The notes under the pieces are model-generated. The model saw only the letters and a program-made list of their open reading frames with translations, did no database searches and was not told where the DNA came from. This document shows positions 49,801 to 64,000 of a stretch of 64,000 bases of DNA, piece after piece. Position 1 is the stretch's first letter, and each line of letters opens with the position of its first letter. The translations under genes and the position numbers were made by a program. The stretch is taken from contig JAUIRK010000905.1 in NCBI GenBank assembly GCA_030549495.1, positions 377,001 through 441,000 on the forward strand, given 5' to 3'. The stretch is from Nectonema munidae (Eukaryota; Nematomorpha; Nectonematoida; Nectonematidae).

Positions 49801-50383
49801 CAAAAGATATTGCATTACACAAGTCTAAAATGCTTTAAAAGTGTCTATATATGTAATTTTATTATGATTTGCTAAAGATTTTACGAGTTGAATTAACCGG
49901 GGAATTACGGATCGGTTACAGTTAACAAGTTCACCGATCACCATCACTACTATTTACTCCTTTTCATCTTCAGAAGGGCACAGGTGTAGAGCTTCTATTT
50001 GACAGAAAAGCTTTTCGACTCGAAATCAAAAGCGAGCGTCTATCTTTGCTTATGCAAAATGAAGCTAAAATTGGTTCTCTTGTTTCAAATAAAAATATTT
50101 GTTGGTGCATGTTAAAGATTTCTTTTCATGGCCTCAAGAAGTGCAAGATAAATGCCATCAAAAAGATGTCTTCAACAGCACCGCATCTAGAATTCCAGAT
50201 TTAAAAAATATCAACGCAATAATGCAACGTTTTTAAATATTTAGAAGTGCACTCGAGAACAAGTCATCTTCAATATCCATACACCTTTCGTTGAGGAATG
50301 CAGGAAATCATAATCTCTTCGTTGTATTTCACAGCAAAGAACTGGGCGAAGTGAAAGTGAAAAAGAAAATATATGTTGTTTAA
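21762..50383 (+). CDS. Transglutaminase (protein-glutamine gamma-glutamyltransferase), multi-exon
   Basis: Calcium-dependent transglutaminases cross-link Gln to Lys side chains; arthropod members act in haemolymph clotting and cuticle hardening. Exons, with phases that chain: 21762-21942, 22348-22623, 25655-25803, tentative 28679-28818, 31315-31492, 32626-32764, 37673-37776, 38972-39137, 40724-40806, 42528-42655, (one exon not found), 48231-48391, 49370-49503, 50245-50383. N-domain: [11 protein letters not shown] and LLFNPWQE. Core: YGQCWVFAG (active Cys), [14 protein letters not shown] (His), [12 protein letters not shown] (Asp), [16 protein letters not shown]. Barrels end with [18 protein letters not shown] before the stop. 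All three catalytic residues are present, so the enzyme is probably active. Gaps: the start codon exon; the junction 25803/28679, whose phases disagree and probably need a micro-exon; and the barrel-1 exon between 42655 and 48231 (length must be 1 mod 3). About 655 residues are accounted for, against 690-760 typical. Confidence 0.9.
22932..22979. mobile_element. hAT-type terminal remnant
   Basis: Read on the minus strand the right side is CAGGGGCCGGCAACCTGCGG, a form common at hAT/Charlie-like ends, with a CAGGGCTCG at the other side only 47 bases away. A deletion-shrunken MITE or a solo end. Confidence 0.4.
23150..24370 (+). mobile_element. piggyBac transposase relic in a transglutaminase intron
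   Basis: The open frame 23919-24368 reads [20 protein letters not shown], then [20 protein letters not shown] and PRYFDVIF, matching piggyBac-type DDE transposases (PFFR..MSR.RF..ILRFLHF, SIDEQLVPFKGR..F+QY...KP.K+GIK). The conserved Asp of the (S)IDEQ motif is replaced (FHEQ), so the catalytic centre is broken. An acidic, Ser-rich ORF fragment beginning [14 protein letters not shown] at about 23152 resembles the usual N-terminus. No termini found. Confidence 0.7.
25327..25455. mobile_element. Possible piggyBac-type MITE (CGTCTG family)
   Basis: The right side ends CAACGGG followed by TTAA (25456-25459). The interior shares repeated CGTCTG motifs with the element at 18240-18369. The left end after TTAA near 25323 is degenerate, so the boundary is weak. 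Confidence 0.35.
27264..27385. mobile_element. piggyBac-type MITE, 122 bp
   Basis: TTAA (27260-27263) then CACTTTGATGACGAG; on the right ATCTTTTGAGGACCAG (minus strand) then TTAA (27386-27389). TTAA target, short imperfect inverted repeats and small size fit a decayed piggyBac MITE. It lies directly upstream of the MITE at 27403. Confidence 0.6.
27403..28430. mobile_element. TAGAGATGTATCGG MITE, copy A (interrupted)
   Basis: The left end TAGAGATGCATCTGATACCC and the right end, on the minus strand, TAGAAATGTATCGGATGTGG are inverted repeats. The 8-bp flanks ATGATGAG and ATGATGGG differ at one base, as for hAT elements. A 652-bp foreign element (27517-28168) is nested inside; without it this copy is about 367 bp. 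Shared interior blocks (CATCCGCGGATCATTTAG, TTCTATATACCGCA, AAGTACGWCTTYATGA) identify copies B (50801-51139) and C (to 59577). Non-coding. Confidence 0.85.
27517..28168. mobile_element. Element with oppositely oriented 15-bp tandem arrays at both ends, 9-bp target duplication
   Basis: Left: about five tandem units of CCAAAACGCCCRAWA (27526-27602). Right: at least six units in the reverse orientation, GGCGTTTTGG spaced about 15-16 bases (28030-28160). A roughly 430-bp AT-rich spacer lies between. CTTCTATAT occurs immediately outside both ends (27508-27516 and 28169-28177), and copies B and C of the surrounding MITE show the empty site, proving insertion. A 9-bp duplication suits MULEs, but the outer ends show little inverted repeat beyond the arrays. 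No protein is encoded; the long frames across the arrays are low-complexity artefacts. Confidence 0.85.
28679..28818 (+). CDS. Tentative transglutaminase exon (GILDACLYLLD region)
   Basis: After a good acceptor (TTATTGCAG) the frame reads [19 protein letters not shown], at the place where the family has G(I/V)LDACLYLLDRSG. It continues to [12 protein letters not shown], after which GTAGATGC could be the donor into VNSENEDRG of the next exon in phase 0. The entry phase (needs one base from upstream) disagrees with the preceding exon end, so either a micro-exon intervenes or this call is partly wrong. Confidence 0.5.
30283..30478. mobile_element. hAT MITE, 196 bp, perfect 8-bp duplication
   Basis: GATCACTT flanks both sides exactly (30275-30282 and 30479-30486). 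Ends are CAGCGCCGCAC and, on the minus strand, CAGTGATGTACCG, so only the outer CAG and a few bases match. The perfect duplication argues for a fairly recent insertion. It lies in a transglutaminase intron. Confidence 0.65.
31315..42655 (+). CDS. Transglutaminase catalytic-core exons
   Basis: Exons 31315-31492 ([20 protein letters not shown] and the Cys motif YGQCWVFAG), 32626-32764 ([20 protein letters not shown]), 37673-37776 ([20 protein letters not shown] then [11 protein letters not shown]), 38972-39137 ([21 protein letters not shown]), 40724-40806 ([22 protein letters not shown]) and 42528-42655 ([20 protein letters not shown]). Phases chain without conflict: 1/2, 2/1, 1/2, 2/1, 1/2, 0. 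The Trp split by the 32764/37673 junction (TG then G) supports the short 37673 exon, which is too small to stand out as an open frame. Intron 32765-37672 (4.9 kb) holds two small MITE-like elements. Confidence 0.92.
34727..35032. mobile_element. MITE-like element with AATTGCCC subterminal repeats
   Basis: GTGCACGGAAAATTGCCCGT on the left matches TAATCGGAAAATTGCCCTTT on the minus strand at the right. Further GCAATATT/ATTGCC motifs recur inside both ends. Target duplication not resolved. Similar in style, not sequence, to 13804-14077 and 36251-37050. Confidence 0.5.
36251..37050. mobile_element. MITE-like element with GACAACTG subterminal repeats, copy 1
   Basis: The left end has GGACAACTGCACGATAGAC and GGGCAACTAGACAAATTTT. 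The right side, on the minus strand, has GGACAGGCACTTGAG, CAATTGCCCC and GACAATTGCTAGAC. The interior (TCTCTAACATTATGTCAGAA and neighbours) matches 52262-52380, defining a second copy at about 52018-52455. Ends are approximate. Confidence 0.55.
37424..37569. mobile_element. hAT MITE with CAGTGGCGTAGCC ends, copy 2
   Basis: The left end CAGTGGCGTAGCCAAAAAAT pairs with CAATGGCGTAGCCAGAGG on the minus strand at the right. The interior is largely two long G-runs (from 37451 and 37517). ACCTTGG and ACCATGG flank the ends. It lies about 100 bp upstream of the transglutaminase exon with the catalytic His and Asp. Confidence 0.75.
38390..38643. mobile_element. MITE with GTGCCGGATCTAC end inside a 25-bp direct repeat
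   Basis: The right end on the minus strand is CAGTGCCGGATCTACCAAG followed by GCGGGGCC; the left has ATTTACAAGGGCCCCACGC without the expected outer CAGTGCCGG. A 25-bp sequence beginning ATTACTACA and ending AATAAGCGC lies at 38365-38389 and again at 38644-38668 with one difference. That is far longer than a hAT 8-bp duplication. Confidence 0.6.
38680..38850 (+). mobile_element. tRNA-derived SINE, family 1, copy b
   Basis: B box GGTTCGATCCC at 38733-38743, preceded by an A-box-like GTGAGTAAGGTTGG. The tail TCATAGTTCGATACAAGCGG and the phrase TCGATGAAAACA match the copy near 13.43 kb. Confidence 0.65.
42022..42170. mobile_element. piggyBac-type MITE, 149 bp, TTAA target
   Basis: TTAA (42018-42021) then CCCATTCAGGCACACTGGG; on the right, minus strand, CCCTTTCAGGCACAATGGG then TTAA (42171-42174). 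The inverted repeats match at 17 of 19 positions. Classic piggyBac ends. Confidence 0.85.
42770..42861. mobile_element. Solo right end of the CAGTGRCGTAGCC hAT family
   Basis: Ends ...CTGGCTACGTCACTG at 42861, identical in form to the right ends at 14789 and 37569. No matching left end, so it is truncated. Confidence 0.55.
42911..43188. mobile_element. hAT MITE with CAGGGCCGGC ends, perfect 8-bp duplication
   Basis: The left end CAGGGCCGGCACTAGTG pairs with CAGGGCCGGCTTTAGG on the minus strand at the right, and AATGTAAA flanks both ends exactly (42903-42910, 43189-43196). Inside each end is GCGGGGC. Non-coding, 278 bp. It sits in a transglutaminase intron and appears young. Confidence 0.9.
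43440..43640 (-). mobile_element. Possible pogo/Tigger transposase fragment
   Basis: The minus strand reads [20 protein letters not shown] before degenerating, resembling L...YD..+IYN(M)DETGLF of pogo-like DDE transposases. Only this stretch is recognisable, so the call is weak. Confidence 0.3.
43748..43872 (+). mobile_element. tRNA-derived SINE, family 2, copy a
   Basis: A box TGGCCTAGTGGT (43756-43767) and B box GGTTCGATTCC (43799-43809), followed by a non-tRNA tail ending GGTGCAATGCCGACAACTAT. A weaker relative lies at 56.5 kb. The A-to-B spacing and long tail fit a SINE better than a tRNA gene. Confidence 0.7.
44611..45690 (-). pseudogene. Internally deleted copy of the same unknown multicopy family as at 1-795
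   Basis: From the right, the minus strand encodes [25 protein letters not shown], then [15 protein letters not shown] and [12 protein letters not shown] (the N-terminal Cys/His region), and then jumps to [59 protein letters not shown] and [13 protein letters not shown] (the C-terminal region). The middle of the family is missing, and several frame changes separate the N-terminal pieces. The C-terminal 164-codon frame is open. The His/Asp/Glu-rich core (H..NAHL..F, EQ.ER.HQD) is strongly conserved across the family, suggesting an enzyme-like fold, but no function is known to me. Confidence 0.75.
45691..46230. repeat. Cryptically simple TTAGT/TTGTT-rich stretch
   Basis: About 540 bases built from TTAGTTAGT-, TTTGTTTGT- and AATCAATCAAT-like phrases without a fixed period, consistent with repeated slippage of a tetranucleotide tract. 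A shorter similar tract is at 20.57-20.65 kb. Confidence 0.5.
46231..48230. other. Transglutaminase intron sequence with possible hAT end
   Basis: At 47034 CAGCGTTTCTCAACCTTTG followed by TGCCCCCC at 47092 looks like a hAT-type end, but no partner is visible. The missing transglutaminase barrel exon should be in 42656-48230, but I could not find it. Confidence 0.35.
48231..50383 (+). CDS. Transglutaminase C-terminal beta-barrel exons and stop
   Basis: Exon 48231-48391 encodes [20 protein letters not shown] and [16 protein letters not shown]; exon 49370-49503 encodes [20 protein letters not shown]; exon 50245-50383 encodes [32 protein letters not shown] and ends KKKIYVV-stop. The order matches the two barrels of the family (N.L.IPL..C.FT, then G...L...F.SKEL..V.G). 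Phases 2, 0 and 1 chain. The first of these exons must be entered after one base, which shows that an exon is missing upstream in my reading. Confidence 0.88.
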
Positions 50384-50471
50384 GTAAAGCTCCTTTTAAA
50401 TTGCGCATAAAAGACAGATACTGCAGTAGAACTCTAAAGACCAATCAATCCACACTATTTCTCAGTTTGAA

Positions 50472-50477
50472 AATAAA
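50472..50477 (+). promoter_or_regulatory. Poly(A) signal of the transglutaminase
   Basis: AATAAA about 90 bases past the stop codon at 50381-50383, before the MITE in the intergenic gap. Confidence 0.4.
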
Positions 50478-50800
50478 TTATATGCGTAAATACTTTCAAA
50501 TGACGCGAATCCACGAGCAAATCATAAATTTTAATAACAATTACAAACTGGGTAAAATTAAGATATACAGCTAATGAGGGTAGAGCATAGAGATAAATAA
50601 ATTTGGTCACCAAATATAGAAAGCAAAAAAAACTAGAACTTTAACTTTAAAGATAAGAGGGATAAAGAGAATAAACGACCAAGCATATTCAGAAGAAATA
50701 ACAAGTTTAGATTTAAATTGAAAATCTATTAATATTAAATTTCATGCAAATTTAGATTTGTAAAGAAGGAAGCATTTTTGTCCATAAACGTTATATTTAT

Positions 50801-51139
50801 TAGAGTGTATCGGATATCCGCATTCGCATCAGCAGATGCGGCTTATCCGCTAAAATTTTAACATTCTGATGCGCGGATTAATTAAGTTTCAACATCCGCA
50901 ATTTTCAAACGTTTTTTTTCTATATACCGCAAAAAAATTTCGAAATTTTCCAATTTTTATGATAAGTACGTCTTTATGATAACACATATACATTGACATC
51001 TTCTCTCTACTTTTTTAAGAAGTATAAAACTTGTGTTTGCTTAGAATAGAAATTATGATATTCGTATCCGCTGTGATGTCAAATTTGAAAAGCGTATCCC
51101 AGGATACAAAAAATTTCACTATCAAATCTCAAATTTCTA
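50801..51139. mobile_element. TAGAGATGTATCGG MITE, copy B (uninterrupted)
   Basis: Begins TAGAGTGTATCGGATATCCG and ends TTTCTA, with ATATTTAT duplicated exactly at both sides (50793-50800, 51140-51147). It is 339 bp, non-coding, and contains CATCCGC and GGATACAAAAA blocks in inverted orientation. This copy gives the empty site for the nested element in copy A. It lies between two convergent gene ends. Confidence 0.85.
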
Positions 51140-51327
51140 ATATTTATACATAACTATAAAGTATTAGACAAATACCAAAACAATTGCTCACAAACACACA
51201 CAACATGAAGATATCTATATACAGCAACATTATGTTATTAAGCTACGAAATGTTTTTTTGAATGTAAGTCAACTCACAAAATATTTAAATAAAAGTATTT
51301 GAAAAAGAATAAAAATTTACTATAGAT

Positions 51328-51333
51328 TTTATT
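51328..51333 (-). promoter_or_regulatory. HELLS: Poly(A) signal of HELLS
   Basis: AATAAA on the minus strand about 36 bases past the HELLS stop codon (51369-51371). Confidence 0.45.
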
Positions 51334-51368
51334 TTAATTCGAGTTTTTATATATACAGATGAGAACAG

Positions 51369-63911
<12,543 letters not shown>

Positions 63912-64000
63912 CTAATGAAAATAAGAATAAACTTCACAAACATTAATTTTTTTTATATAAAAATACTTTTCTGAAAATTGAAAAGATCTTAGTAAAAGAG

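Overview
This is a eukaryotic nuclear window: very AT-rich, intron-rich and crowded with transposons. The recognised host genes have GT-AG introns from under 100 bases to several kilobases. The gene set (a DDM1/LSH-type remodeller, a catalytic transglutaminase, ribosomal protein eL36), the AT bias and the mix of hAT, piggyBac, MULE and LINE relics suggest an arthropod. A copepod such as a sea louse is my best guess, but that is inference. I found no tRNA or rRNA gene, CRISPR array, operon or recognisable LTR/retroviral element.

Three host genes are supported. (1) RPL36 (eL36), minus strand, 4987-8535, three coding exons encoding a complete 100-residue protein. (2) A transglutaminase, plus strand, about 21762-50383, at least 13 exons with phases that fit almost throughout and an intact Cys-His-Asp triad; the start, one junction and one beta-barrel exon are not seen. 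(3) HELLS (LSH/DDM1 family), minus strand, 51369-63911, 13 exons that splice in frame from a possible start to a stop, with all SNF2 helicase motifs. The transglutaminase and HELLS converge tail to tail; a 339-bp MITE lies in the roughly 1-kb space between them.

Region by region: 1-0.8 kb, a decayed copy of a multicopy arthropod protein family of unknown function; 2.4-3.3 kb, a satellite of about 150-bp units; 5-8.5 kb, RPL36; 10.8-16.4 kb, a nest of transposons (LINE split by LINE, split by a hAT-like element, which contains a SINE and two MITEs); 16.9-20.2 kb, MITEs and a hAT relic; 21.8-50.4 kb, the transglutaminase with introns holding a piggyBac relic, a MITE nested in a MITE, several hAT and piggyBac MITEs, SINEs and a second copy of the unknown family; 51.4-63.9 kb, HELLS, whose introns hold a pogo-like element, two hAT transposase relics, a third copy of a MITE family and a compact MULE with a FLYWCH zinc finger and a perfect 9-bp target duplication.

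The host genes are housekeeping or defence genes with no visible joint pathway: translation (eL36), protein cross-linking/haemolymph clotting (transglutaminase) and chromatin silencing of repeats (HELLS). The most unusual material is in the mobile DNA, especially the FLYWCH-bearing MULE, the element with oppositely oriented 15-bp tandem arrays at its two ends, and the deep transposon nest.
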